Assembly (NCBI GenBank): GCA_963798275.1
Contig: CAWCTB010000048.1
Location: 18,429 to 82,428, forward strand
Length of the DNA: 64,000 bases
Reading direction: 5' to 3'
DNA from: CAWCTB01 sp963798275
GTDB lineage: Bacteria; Acidobacteriota; Terriglobia; Terriglobales; Acidobacteriaceae
Shown piece after piece: positions 7,706 through 17,451 of the stretch. The stretch's first letter is position 1, and the number at the start of each line of letters is the position of its first letter. The position numbers and the translations under genes were made by a program. The notes beneath the pieces were generated by a model that was given only the letters and a program-made list of their open reading frames with translations, was not told where the DNA came from and did no database searches.

Positions 7706-10543
7706 GTGCCGCTCGACCTGAAGTCTACGCTGAATCTGCCCAAGACGGCTTTCCCGATGAAGGCCAATCTGCCGCAAAACGAGCCTAAAATGCTCGCCCG
7801 CTGGCAGGATATGGGGATCTATGACCGCATCCGCCAAGCGGACAAGGGCAAGCCCATCTACGTCCTGCATGACGGGCCGCCTTATTCGAATGGCCCGATC
7901 CATCTGGGCCACGCGCTCAATAAGATACTCAAGGACTTCATCGTCAAGACCCGGACCATGAGCGGCAACGACTCGCCCTACGTGCCGGGGTGGGACTGCC
8001 ACGGACTGCCCATCGAGATCAAGGTGGACCACGATCTTGGCCGCAAGAAGCTGGAGATGGATCCACTCGAGGTCCGCGAGGCCTGCCGCGCGTACGCCCA
8101 GAAATACCTGGACCTGCAGCGCGAGCAGTTTATTCGCCTCGGGGTCTTCGGCCGCTGGGACGATCCCTACTCCACCATGTCGCCCGATTACGAGAGCTAC
8201 GTGCTCCAGACGTTCTATTCGTTTTACGAGCAGGGCCTCGTCTACAAGGGACTGAAGTCCGTCTACTGGTGTGTACACGACAAGACAGCACTGGCCGAAG
8301 CCGAAGTTGAGTATGAAATGCACGCCAGCCCCAGCGTCTGGGTGCGCTATCCCCTGACCAGCGATCCCGCGAAGATCGATCCGGCACTGGCCGGCAAGGC
8401 CAACGTCGCGACCATCATCTGGACCACCACTCCCTGGACGCTGCCCGCTTCGATGGCGGTCACCTTTGCGCCCAACGCCGAGTATGTTGCCCTGGATACC
8501 GGCGAATGGATCTACATCGTCGCCAAGGAACTCGCGCAGCAAACCATCGACAAGTGCAATCTCGGCGACGCGAAGGAAATTGCGCTTTTCCCTGGCTCCA
8601 AGCTGGAATACGCCACGTTTGCGCATCCATTCCTCGATCGTTCCGTGCTGGGTGTGCTCGGCGACTACGTCACTATGGACACCGGCACCGGTGCGGTGCA
8701 TACCGCTCCCGCACACGGCGCCGACGACTTCATGACCGGCGTGAAGTACGGCATCGACCTGCGCTGCGATGTCGATGAAGGCGGCATCATCCGCACCGGC
8801 CTGCCGGAATACCAGGGCCAGCAGGTCTTCAAAGCCAATCCGCTGATTGTCGATCTTTTGAAGAGCCGCGGCGTGTTGCTCGGCTATGAAAAGATCGAGC
8901 ATTCGTACCCGCATTGCTGGCGCTGTCACAACCCCATCATCTTCCGCGCCACCGAGCAGTGGTTCATCTCCATGGAAGGCAAGCTGCAGGGCGGAACCCT
9001 GCGCAGCCGAGCTTTGGAAGAGATTCGCAAAGTGAAGTGGGACCCGGCCTGGGGCGAAGAGCGCATCTACAACATGATCGCCACGCGGCCTGACTGGTGC
9101 ATCTCGCGGCAGCGCATCTGGGGCGTGCCCATCGCCATCTTCCAGTGCGAAGGCTGCCACGAGTTTCTCAACGACAAGGTCGCGAACCGCGCCGTGGTCG
9201 AACTGGTGCGCCGCGAAGGCACCGACGCCTGGTACAAGCATCCGGTAGAGAAAATCCTCCCCGCCGGAACCACGTGCTCCAAATGCGGTTCCACCAAATT
9301 CCGCAAAGAGATGGATATCCTCGACGTGTGGTTCGAGTCCGGGTGCAGCCAGGCTGCGGTCCTCGGCCACGAACTGGGATTGCCCTGGCCCGCCGATTAC
9401 TACCTCGAAGGCGGCGACCAGCATCGCGGATGGTTCCACTCTTCCCTGCTCTGTGCGGTCGGCGCCAAGGGCGGCACGCCGTACCGCGGGTGCGGCACCG
9501 AAGGTTGGACGCTCGACCCGCAGGGCCGCGCCATGTCGAAATCACTCGGCAATGGCGTTGATCCCGTCGAGGTCGCCGAAAAGCTCGGCGCTGAAATCGT
9601 ACGCCTCTGGGTGGCCTCAGTCGACTTTCGCGAGGACGTGATGGCCTCGGACGAGCTAATGCAGCGCATCGCCGATAGCTATCGCAAAATTCGCAACACG
9701 TTTCGTTACATCCTCAGCAACCTCGATGGATTCGACCCTGGGCGCGACAGCGTACCGTTCGCCGAGATGAACTCGCTCGATCAGTACATCCTGTTGCGGG
9801 CTGCTGAACTCGCCGGCGACGTGCGTGAGCACTATGACGCGTTCACTTTTCATAAGGTGTATCAGCGGCTGAAGGATTTCTGTATCGTCGACCTCAGCGC
9901 CATTTACTTCGATGTGCTGAAGGACCGGCTGTACACCTCGGCTCCCCGGTCGCAGGCGCGGCGCTCGGCCCAGACTGCTCTATGGCGCCTGGGCGATGCG
10001 CTGGTCCGCCTGCTCGCGCCGATCACTAGCTTCACCGCAGAAGAGGTCTGGGGATTCTTGCCGGCGACCGCCGAACATCCGGAGAGTGTGCACCTGACGC
10101 AGTTCCCCGAGCGGCACGATTTCACTGGCGACGTTCCCGACGACCTCGATGTAAAGGGGCTCGAGTCCGATTGGGACACACTGCTGGCGGTTCGCAATGA
10201 AGCCCTGAAGGTGCTGGAGGCGGCACGCATCGAGAAGCGAATTGGCGGCAGCCTCGAAGCCCAGTTGCATCTGGCTGCGCCCGAGGCGGTGTACCCGGTG
10301 CTCGACCGCTATCGCGATCAGTTGCGCTATGTCTTCATCGTTTCCAATGTTGTGCTGGAGAAAGCGGCGGGTACGAACGGCGACACGCCGGTTGCGATCA
10401 CGGTAACCAAGGCTCCCGGCGCGAAGTGCGAGCGCTGCTGGAACTATTCGACCCATGTAGGGGAGGACCAGAGCTATCCGACCGTATGCGAACGGTGTAG
10501 TGCGGTGCTGGCCGAAATCGAGGCCACGGCGGAGGCGCATTAG
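7706..10543 (+). CDS. ileS: Isoleucyl-tRNA synthetase
   Basis: The 945-residue product charges tRNA-Ile with isoleucine in the cytoplasm. Class Ia signatures are complete: the HIGH motif as HLGH at residues 66-69 (GPIHLGHALNK), the WDCHGLPIE segment, the editing (CP1) domain, and the KMSKS loop as AMSKS near residue 609 (GRAMSKSLGNGVDPVEV). The C-terminus has the zinc finger CERCWNYS...CERCSAVL (about residues 908-935) that is diagnostic for the bacterial IleRS type. Length and domain order are normal. The start is GTG 7706, chosen because GGGGAG lies nine bases upstream. It is followed closely by lspA, as in many bacteria. Confidence 0.97.
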   Translation: MPLDLKSTLNLPKTAFPMKANLPQNEPKMLARWQDMGIYDRIRQADKGKPIYVLHDGPPYSNGPIHLGHALNKILKDFIVKTRTMSGNDSPYVPGWDCHGLPIEIKVDHDLGRKKLEMDPLEVREACRAYAQKYLDLQREQFIRLGVFGRWDDPYSTMSPDYESYVLQTFYSFYEQGLVYKGLKSVYWCVHDKTALAEAEVEYEMHASPSVWVRYPLTSDPAKIDPALAGKANVATIIWTTTPWTLPASMAVTFAPNAEYVALDTGEWIYIVAKELAQQTIDKCNLGDAKEIALFPGSKLEYATFAHPFLDRSVLGVLGDYVTMDTGTGAVHTAPAHGADDFMTGVKYGIDLRCDVDEGGIIRTGLPEYQGQQVFKANPLIVDLLKSRGVLLGYEKIEHSYPHCWRCHNPIIFRATEQWFISMEGKLQGGTLRSRALEEIRKVKWDPAWGEERIYNMIATRPDWCISRQRIWGVPIAIFQCEGCHEFLNDKVANRAVVELVRREGTDAWYKHPVEKILPAGTTCSKCGSTKFRKEMDILDVWFESGCSQAAVLGHELGLPWPADYYLEGGDQHRGWFHSSLLCAVGAKGGTPYRGCGTEGWTLDPQGRAMSKSLGNGVDPVEVAEKLGAEIVRLWVASVDFREDVMASDELMQRIADSYRKIRNTFRYILSNLDGFDPGRDSVPFAEMNSLDQYILLRAAELAGDVREHYDAFTFHKVYQRLKDFCIVDLSAIYFDVLKDRLYTSAPRSQARRSAQTALWRLGDALVRLLAPITSFTAEEVWGFLPATAEHPESVHLTQFPERHDFTGDVPDDLDVKGLESDWDTLLAVRNEALKVLEAARIEKRIGGSLEAQLHLAAPEAVYPVLDRYRDQLRYVFIVSNVVLEKAAGTNGDTPVAITVTKAPGAKCERCWNYSTHVGEDQSYPTVCERCSAVLAEIEATAEAH

Positions 10544-10637
10544 ATCCGCCGTGCTTCTTTTCTGCCCTTGCTGCGTCTAATGCGGCAACATGGATCGCGA
10601 ACGACGCTTCAAAGTTTTTGATTTCAGGGGAGTAAAT

Positions 10638-11165
10638 TTGTCCGCTGGTGCGAACTACAGTATGCGCAAGTATTTCTTCCTGATTGCCGCGGCAGTCGTG
10701 CTCCTCGATCGAGTCACCAAGTCGATTGTCGCGGCCAGCCTTCCCCTGCACGACAGCCTTACGGTCATCCCAGGCTTCTTCCACATCACCCACGTCGAGA
10801 ACACGGGAGCGGCCTTCGGCCTCTTCGCGGAATCGACCGCTCAGTGGAAAGTCGGTGCGCTGGTCGGCTTTTCCCTCATCGCCTTGGTCATCGTCTCGGT
10901 TCTGCTGTGGAAGAACAGCCACGCGGTGAGCACCATGACCATCGGCCTGTCGCTCATTCTGGGCGGTGCGTTTGGCAATCTCTGGGACCGCCTGCTCGCC
11001 GGGCACGTTGTCGACTTCCTCGACTTCCACATCGGCAGTTATTACTGGCCGGCGTTCAATGTCGCCGACAGTGCCATCGTGATTGGCGCGATTCTCCTCG
11101 TGGCCGAGATTCTCTTCGCCAAGAGCAACGACCCAGTCAAACGCAACTCGCTCGAGACGCGGTGA
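10638..11165 (+). CDS. lspA: Lipoprotein signal peptidase (signal peptidase II)
   Basis: The product is an inner-membrane aspartyl protease that cleaves prolipoprotein signal peptides after lipidation. Four hydrophobic segments and the conserved boxes are visible: LLDRVTKSIV near the N-terminus, VENTGAAFGLF, GNLWDRLLAGHVVDFLDF and FNVADSAIVIG; the two catalytic Asp residues lie in the last two boxes. I choose TTG at 10638 because AGGGGAG (10626-10632) is placed ideally five bases upstream; ATG at 10662 would give the usual length of about 167 residues and is the alternative. An upstream in-frame ATG at 10590 would add an unlikely non-hydrophobic tail. It follows ileS by about 95 bp. Confidence 0.94.
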   Translation: MSAGANYSMRKYFFLIAAAVVLLDRVTKSIVAASLPLHDSLTVIPGFFHITHVENTGAAFGLFAESTAQWKVGALVGFSLIALVIVSVLLWKNSHAVSTMTIGLSLILGGAFGNLWDRLLAGHVVDFLDFHIGSYYWPAFNVADSAIVIGAILLVAEILFAKSNDPVKRNSLETR

Positions 11166-11176
11166 TCATTGGCTGA

Positions 11177-12143
11177 CAATTCACGTCCGGCGACATCGGA
11201 GTGGACTTCGATGCGCTGCGCCGCCAGATTCCTGCCGGCCTCAACTCCTCGCTCTCCGGCTTTCCTTATTGGACAACCGATATTGGCGGCTTCCAGGGCG
11301 GAGATCCCGATGACCCCGCCTATCGCGACGTTTTTGTACGCTGGTTCCAGTACGGAGCCTTCTGCCCCATCTTTCGCGTGCACGGCGCGCGCAAAACCAA
11401 CGAGCTGTGGTCGTATGGTCCGGAAGCGCAGACGATTCTGACGCAATACGACAATCTGCGCTACCGCCTGCTTCCCTACATTTACTCGCTCGCCTGGAAG
11501 ACCACGAACGAGGGATATACCCCCATGCGCGCGCTGGTCATGGACTTCCCTTCCGACCGCCACGCGCTCGATATCCCTGACCAGTTTCTCTACGGCCCGG
11601 CGTTGCTCATCAATCCGGTGACCCAAGCGGGAGCGACACAGCGCAGCGTCTACCTCCCTGCCAACACAACCTGGTACGACTTCTGGACGGGCGCTCAGCT
11701 TGCGGGCGGCCGTGCAATTCAGGCGAATGCGCCTTTGCTGACCATGCCAATCTATGTGCGCGCAGGCTCAATTATCCCGATGGGCCCTCGCCTGCAGTAC
11801 ACGGGGGAGAAGCCTGCCGATCCCATCGAGCTTCGCGTCTATCGTGGCGCCGACAGCAACTTCACGTTGTACGAGGATGAAGGCGATGGTTATTCGTACG
11901 AGCAGGGCCAGCACGCCACGATTCCATTCAACCTGGAACGACAGCGCCCAGACCCTGACCATCGGTGCGCGTAGCGGTTCATTCCCCGGGATGTTGACTA
12001 CGCGCACCTTCAGGGTGGTGTTGGTAGGTGAGTCTCACGGTGTGGGAGAAGGCGTCACGGAGCAGTTCGACCACGAGGTGTTGCACACGGGTAAGTCAGT
12101 GACGGAAAGTTTCGCTTCACCTGTGCTTCAAAAATCACATTAA
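11177..12143 (+). pseudogene. GH31 alpha-glucosidase/xylosidase fragment, 5'-truncated and frameshifted
   Basis: From just after a stop at 11174 the frame reads FTSGDIGVDFDALRRQ and IPAGLN...YWTTDIGGF, the C-terminal half of a glycoside hydrolase family 31 catalytic barrel followed by the C-terminal beta-sheet domains. The acid/base Asp (in SGDI) is retained, but the whole N-terminal half with the nucleophile Asp is missing, and homology starts within 20 bp of the lspA stop codon. A one-base insertion near 11930 (ttcaacctgg for an expected ttcacctgg) moves the true C-terminus (WNDSAQTLTIGARSGSFPG onward) into the next frame, ending at 12141-12143. The stop codon itself lies in the left end of a MITE-like element. 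It cannot be active as it stands. Confidence 0.85.
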
Positions 12144-12272
12144 GGAAGGTCTGATTAAGTCAATGGACGGTCCCTCAGCGGCTATAATAAAGCCGCCTTC
12201 ATTTTGCGGCCTTTACGGACGGCCTGAAGGCCGTCCCCTTCAAAAGACCGGGCTTAATCAGAGATTCCCTAA
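12140..12272 (+). mobile_element. MITE-like element, copy A (133 bp)
   Basis: The ends form imperfect terminal inverted repeats of about 22 bp: TTAAGGAAGGTCTGATTAAG at 12140 and its counterpart ending at 12272 (ggCTTAATCAGAgaTTCCctAA). Inside are two hairpins, one around the CAGCGGCT/AAGCCGC block and one formed by GGACGGCCTGAAGGCCGTCC at 12217-12236. No coding capacity is visible. A homologous element in opposite orientation occurs at 48943-49072. It separates the 3' ends of the GH31 remnant and the tail sheath gene, and could act as a bidirectional transcription barrier. Confidence 0.7.
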
Positions 12273-12303
12273 CGTTTGCTGCGGCCGTTTACAGAATCCA
12301 AAG

Positions 12304-13503
12304 CTACGGGGCCGGCTTATTGGCGTCGGCCGTCCACAGGCCGATTTGGGTAACCGCAAACTCCGCCGGTTTCAATAACGCGACTCCCACCACAACTACC
12401 AGCCGCCCGTTGTCGAAATCATTCTGGGTCATCGTCGTCCGGTCGCACTTCACGAAGAACGCCTGGTCAGCCGTGATGCCCTGCAGCGCCCCACTCTTCC
12501 ACTCGTTCAACAGAAAGTTGGTGATGCTGCTGCGAACGCTGGCCCAGAGCCGTTCCCCGTTGGGCTCGAAGACGACCCATTGCAATCCTTCGTCAATCGA
12601 GCGCTCCAGGTAAATCAAGTACCGGCGGAGGTTGACGTACTTCCACTCCGGGTCCTGTGAGGTCGTCCGCCCGCCCCAGATCAAGATGCCCTGTCCGGGA
12701 AATTCGCGAATGAGATTCACACCCAGTTGGTTCAAAGCTCCCTGCTGCTGGTCGGTAAGGTTGTGGTCGAGAACCGTAACGCCGAGCAGCGCCATGTTCT
12801 CTGGAGCTTTCGCCACCCCTCGTTCTGCGTCGTTGAGCGCGTAAGCGCCGGCAAGGTGTCCGCCGGGCGGGACGGCTACCGTACTCTTCCCGTCTGGCCC
12901 GGTAACCTTCAACCACGGCCAGTAGTACGCCGCGTACGACGACTGCAATTTCGCCGGCGGCCCTTTTTCTGGAATTGGCGTGCGCGGCGCCTGAAGGATG
13001 ACCATGCGGTCGCGACGTTTCTCGCAGTCTTGCACGAGCGCCGCGGCGATCCCGGAAATCTCGTGCTCATCCGGGCAACAGATAACCCCAACATCGATCT
13101 TCGCCGCAAGGGATTGCAGCAGCTCCGGCGCCATGGCAGCGATCGACTCCAGATCGCTGAGCTGTTGGAAGCCCTCTATCCCGACATCCGCGCCGAAGGC
13201 GGGCATCAACAGACTACCGCTGGCGACCGCACCCGCTCGCATCTCCGGCGGAACCCGCAGCACGTAGCACCTGGCGCCGCCGTTTGCGAAGAAGCCGTCG
13301 ACAGCGAAGGGCAGGAAACCGTTCTCCGGAAATCCGCCAAAGGCACTTTGATATTCGCGAAAGCTGGTGATCAGGACCGGGTCGAACGGTCCGCTTTCGG
13401 CAAATCCCAAAAACGCCGCTGTGCTGACGCTAACGCCCGTGATCGAGGGTGGTTGGGTTCCACCCTCTTGCACGTAGGCGCCCGGAACCTTGTCGTCTGG
13501 CAA
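12304..13503 (-). CDS. Phage-type contractile tail sheath protein (orphan)
   Basis: The 399-residue product resembles contractile tail sheath proteins of phages and extracellular contractile injection systems. The N-terminus has the family pattern GAYVQEGG...ITGVSVSTAAFLGFAESG, and the C-terminus has RSIDEGLQWVVFEPN, RSSITNFLLNEWKSGALQG, AFFVKCDRTTMTQNDFDNGR and LKPAEF, where subunits interlock around the inner tube. It is shorter than most sheaths (often 450 or more residues), lacking part of the variable middle domain. The start is TTG 13503 with GAGGAG five bases upstream. No tube, baseplate, spike, ATPase or other tail gene lies within the window, so its role is unclear: a relic, a domesticated sheath, or a unit acting with components encoded elsewhere. 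Confidence 0.85.
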   Translation of the reverse strand: MPDDKVPGAYVQEGGTQPPSITGVSVSTAAFLGFAESGPFDPVLITSFREYQSAFGGFPENGFLPFAVDGFFANGGARCYVLRVPPEMRAGAVASGSLLMPAFGADVGIEGFQQLSDLESIAAMAPELLQSLAAKIDVGVICCPDEHEISGIAAALVQDCEKRRDRMVILQAPRTPIPEKGPPAKLQSSYAAYYWPWLKVTGPDGKSTVAVPPGGHLAGAYALNDAERGVAKAPENMALLGVTVLDHNLTDQQQGALNQLGVNLIREFPGQGILIWGGRTTSQDPEWKYVNLRRYLIYLERSIDEGLQWVVFEPNGERLWASVRSSITNFLLNEWKSGALQGITADQAFFVKCDRTTMTQNDFDNGRLVVVVGVALLKPAEFAVTQIGLWTADANKPAP

Positions 13504-13633
13504 CGTCGCTCCTCTCCAACCTCGTGCTCAAGAAGATACTCGACTCAACCCGTGTGGTAAACCGCTGACAAATTTCGAAATTTGGATGGGGGTTGGAGGC
13601 TGCCAGGTCGCAGCCGCGTACAGCCGCGATTGA

Positions 13634-16007
13634 TTATGGCGTCCCATACACCCGCTTGTACACCTCGGCATTGCGCACGATGGCCTGCACATACTCGCGG
13701 GTCTCGGTGAACGGGATCGACTCCACGAACTCGTCGATATCGCGATAGCTGCCGGCAGAACGCCATTCCTGTACCCGCTCCCCGCCCGCGTTATAAGCGG
13801 CCAATGCGTACTCAACCTGCCCGCCAAACTGGTCCACCATTTTGCGGAAGTAGCGCGTCCCCAGGCGAATATTGACAGCGGGGTCAAAGAGCGAATCGGT
13901 GTTGTAACCTTTCAGCCCGACTTCCTTGGCTTCGCCCTTTCCCGTCCGCGGCAGAAGCTGCATCAGCCCGTAAGCGTTCGCCCGCGACACGGCGCCGGGA
14001 TTGAACTCCGACTCCTGCCGTATCAGCGACGCCACCAGATACGGGTCAAGTCCGCTCTCGTCGGAGTAGCGCTGCAGCGAATCCCAGTACGGCCGCGGGA
14101 ACAGTCCGTGCCAATACTCCGCCGGCAGCGCATTGATTTGCATGGCGAAGTACCCCGACACGCAATGCTTCAGCGCCTGCAATGCCCGGTAAGTACTCTC
14201 CCGCGGCGGTGTACATGCGCGCGACCTCGACCATTTCCCATGACGGCCCGTCCGGAGTTCCGTTTTCCAACTCGCGCACCGCCAGGTCGAGCGCCCCGGC
14301 GTTCTCCAGGATCTTGGCCCGCTCGTAATGCAGATCGTCGTCCGGAGGCGAGGTACGCAGCGCGTCGCCGTCATAGGATTTGGGCGACGCGATCTGTTGC
14401 AGCGCGGCCACGTTCGCCGGAGTCGTCGTTGTCATCAGCGCCAGCCGCCGCCGCGCCAGCACGCCGTAGTAATAGTTGCGATAGCGCTCCGACAGCTTCC
14501 CGTAATACGCGCGCGCCAGCGCGTCATCATGATCGTCTTCCGCCAGGCGCGCTCGCCAGTACATGGCGTTGGGCACTTCGGCGCTTCCCGGATACAGCTC
14601 CACCTGCCGAGCGAAGGCCTTCTTCGCTTCGTCGTTACGGCCCTGGCGATATGTCAGCCAGGCATACTTCCAGTGCGCGTAGGAAGCCTTTGACCCATTG
14701 CGGGAACCGCTCCTGCAGCTCGCGGTAGTAACTCGATGGCGCCGTCGTAATCCTTACGCAAAAGGTACATGTTACCGGTTGACATCAGCGCCGATTCCAG
14801 CCACACCGAGTGCGGCACGTTGGTCCGCATGTAGGTCAGGATGCTCCTGCACCCTGGCATCATCCTGTGCGCTGCGCGCCAGCTCCAACCGCTCGATACC
14901 ACTTTTCCGCCGAGGCATCGCTGCCATCGTCGGGAATGCGATCGAGCACCGCCGCCGCTTCGCGTTTCGTGTCCCGTTTTGATCAGCGCATTGGCGTAAT
15001 CGATCAGCACATCCGAGCGCATGCTGGCCGGAGCGAGATCGAGCATCGCTTTATACTCTTCGGCCGCCGAAGCGTAGCGGCGTCCCTGGTAGAGCTGATC
15101 GGCGCGCTTCTGGCATGTTCGGCGTAAGGTGACGGGAGGCAGCAACTCAGCCTCGGGAATCTTCTTCAGGTCGGCCGCGGCATTGTCCGCGAGGGAGCTG
15201 GTGGCGTAGTCGTAATAGATGTGGCGCATCAGTTCCGCGCCCGCCCGGCCCTGTCCGTTCTGGCACGTATGCCTTCCCCAGGTAATACTCGGCTTCGGAA
15301 CCCGAGCCGCGATACGCCTGCAACAACTTCACCGCCTCCGCCGGACGATTGCTCGCCAGCAGCGCCTTGGCATACGCGATCATGGCGTCGTGCGCGTACA
15401 GGGAATCGGGATAGCGCGCGGCAAAATCGCGCAGATAGGTAAACGATGCCTCCGGTTGATTGCTCAACACGTAAGAGTTGCCAATGAAGAATGAGGTGTA
15501 ATCACCTAGCTCCCCCATCTTCGGCGCGGCCTTCTGCATGGCCGAGATCGCCGCTGGATATTGCGCGTCAAGGTAATGCGCGTAACCGATCGCGAACCAC
15601 GCCAGCGCTCCCGCTTCCGTTCCAGCATGCTTCTCGGCGTAGCTCTGCACCCCGGCGTACGCCGCCGGAGTACGGAACTCGATCAACTGGCGCGCCATGG
15701 GGCGCAAGTCACTCGACGCCACGAAGGTTCGCTGCAGCCTCTGCGCCCGGGCCTGCGAAGCCTTCGTTCGAGGCCTACGGCTCTTGGCCGAGGCCGATTT
15801 CTTCTTGACTTGGAGGATGCCGTCTTCTCTTGCTGGTAGAGGTAGAACTGGCAGTGCGATTTCTTTGGCTTCGTTTGCGTGGTAGCAGCAGCCAGGGCAG
15901 GCAGTCCCGAGGCTTGGACCAGCAGTCAGGACAGCGAGGAAACGTGCGAGGAAGCGGCTAAAGGAACTCACTGCACACAAGTGTAGCGCGATTTTCCTGC
16001 AGCACAA
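13634..16007 (-). CDS. slt: Soluble lytic murein transglycosylase (frame-broken)
   Basis: Reconstructed across several frames, the gene encodes a secreted or periplasmic TPR-helical superhelix followed by an SLT domain that cleaves peptidoglycan between MurNAc and GlcNAc. The C-terminal catalytic part (13634 to about 14190) is clear: YLVASLIRQESEFNPGAVSR with the catalytic Glu, then ANAYGLMQLLPRTGKG and YALAAYNAGGERV. The N-terminal frame (to 16007) has a hydrophobic leader, a Lys/Arg-rich linker and TPR-like repeats. The coding sense changes frame near 15265, near 14980, again near 14860, near 14700 and near 14190. For example, one extra C near 15265 restores QNGQGRAGAELMRHIYYDY. Residue-level continuity across every break favours sequencing error over decay. 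Confidence 0.8.
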
Positions 16008-16247
16008 TTCGTCGCTTGCATTGACGCCTCAGATTCCCCGGGTGACATCCGGCAACGCCGTCCGTCCGTACTGCATAATAGAGGCCTCCAGCGGGAAGCG
16101 CCCACTCCACCGGGCGCATCTGAAGCTGGAAGCCCCTGACAAAACGCGCAACGAACTTGATCCCTGGTTTCCTGAATCCTGCCGGTAACGGTTACAATGG
16201 CTGCGGGAATCTCTGATTTCACGTTAAAATCCTGAATCTGCATACAA

Positions 16248-16877
16248 ATGGGAACCATCCAACCAAAGGTAGAAGGGCAGGCTAGCGACGAAAGTACGCT
16301 AGTCCATGCGGCCAAGGCCGGCGACATCAGCGCTTTCGAGGAGCTGGTGAAGCGCTACGATCGCAATGTCTTTCGGATTGCGCAGCACATCACGCAGAAC
16401 CGCGAAGACGCGGAAGACGTGGTGCAGGACGCCTTTTTGAAGGCGTATCAGAACCTGAAGAATTTTCAGGAGCAGTCCAAGTTTTATACCTGGCTGGTCC
16501 GGATTGCGGTGAACGAAGCGCTGATGCGCCTGCGCCGCCGCCGTCCCGAGCGCATGGTTTCGCTGGATGAGGACATCAAGACGGAAGAGGACTCCATGCC
16601 GCGCGAAGTCGCGGATTGGTCTCCCAATCCGGAACAGCTTTATGGCCAGGGTGAGTTGAAAGAGATCCTGAGCAAAACGATTCAGGGATTGCCGCCCAGT
16701 TTTCGGACGGTCTTTGTTCTGCGCGATGTGGAAGGTCTCTCGACCGAAGAGACTGCCGATGCGTTGGACTTGAGTATTCCGGCTGTGAAGTCTCGCTTGC
16801 TTCGCGCCCGGTTGCAACTGCGCGAGCGGTTGAGTAAGTACTTCAAAAATCGTGTTGGTGGAGATGGCAAACAGTGA
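16248..16877 (+). CDS. ECF-type RNA polymerase sigma factor
   Basis: The 209-residue product has sigma-70 region 2 (about residues 30-95: FEELVKRYDRNVFRIAQHIT, REDAEDVVQDAFLKAYQNL, FYTWLVRIAVNEALMRLRRR) and region 4 (about residues 140-195: LPPSFRTVFVLRDVEGLSTE, LDLSIPAVKSRLLRARLQL), with no region 1 or 3, as expected for the extracytoplasmic-function group. It directs core polymerase to a stress-type promoter set. Its stop overlaps the GTG of the downstream zinc-finger anti-sigma factor by four bases, so the pair is co-translated. The upstream gap of 240 bp is divergent with the transglycosylase gene; I could not identify a confident autoregulatory promoter. Confidence 0.93.
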   Translation: MGTIQPKVEGQASDESTLVHAAKAGDISAFEELVKRYDRNVFRIAQHITQNREDAEDVVQDAFLKAYQNLKNFQEQSKFYTWLVRIAVNEALMRLRRRRPERMVSLDEDIKTEEDSMPREVADWSPNPEQLYGQGELKEILSKTIQGLPPSFRTVFVLRDVEGLSTEETADALDLSIPAVKSRLLRARLQLRERLSKYFKNRVGGDGKQ

Positions 16878-17140
16878 CTTGCTCTGAGTTTCTTAAGGAG
16901 CTAACCGACTACCTCGATAACACCATGGACGCCCAAACCAAGGCCGAGTTGGAAGATCATCTTCAGTGGTGCCACAACTGCTACGTCGTCTGCAACACGA
17001 CGAAGATGACCATCGAGATCTACCGCGACTCGAATCTCTACGAACTGCCCGATGACCTTCGTGGCAAGTCTGCGCTCAGCCATTCTGACAAAGTGTCAGT
17101 GCTCCAAGGAGTCCACCTAGCACCGGCCGTCTTATCGTGA
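16874..17140 (+). CDS. Zinc-finger anti-sigma factor (zf-HC2 type), C-terminus possibly frameshifted
   Basis: This small protein has the anti-sigma zinc-binding signature: TCSEFLKELTDYLD at the start, then LEDHLQWCHNC (HxxxCxxC) at about residues 28-36. Such proteins bind and silence the partner ECF sigma factor. No membrane helix is present, so it would be a soluble redox- or zinc-responsive type. The GTG start at 16874 overlaps the sigma stop. As read, the protein ends at 17140 with an unconvincing tail. Removing the t at 17069 gives LRGKLRSAILTKCQCSKEST and a stop at 17118-17120, which looks more natural, so a one-base insertion is likely. Confidence 0.8.
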   Translation: MTCSEFLKELTDYLDNTMDAQTKAELEDHLQWCHNCYVVCNTTKMTIEIYRDSNLYELPDDLRGKSALSHSDKVSVLQGVHLAPAVLS

Positions 17141-17325
17141 AGCGCGGCGCTCCTCGCGCCGCTTGGTTTGCCTTTCCCGATCCTTTTCTCCGGGTTCTCG
17201 GAATCGCCAGTTTCGTGAGTGGTCGAGCTTCTTTTGCAGGCTTCTTTCCCCTCAAAGTGAGCAAGTCGAGGGCCGAAATGACCCCGGCGAGTGACGAGAG
17301 CTGCCTAGGGAAAGACATTTCAAGG

Positions 17326-17331
17326 TATAAT
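17326..17331 (+). promoter_or_regulatory. Candidate -10 box upstream of receptor kinase
   Basis: In the 311 bp between the anti-sigma gene and the kinase gene there is a perfect TATAAT at 17326-17331, about 120 bp upstream of the kinase ATG. The matching -35 region is poor. Nothing else is recognisable in the gap. Confidence 0.3.
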
Positions 17332-17451
17332 CTGTCATCGCCAGAGCGGGCTTGTGTCCGGACTCCCAGCCGTCTTCAAGCCGATTACTGACGCGATACC
17401 GCCGCAGGCCAGTTGCCCAAGCAGATCTACGAGTTCCAGGACACGTGGAAA

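Noticed and set aside
7670..9439. 589-codon minus-strand frame across ileS
   Set aside because: Its length comes from high GC and antisense codon bias; the plus strand has all IleRS motifs.
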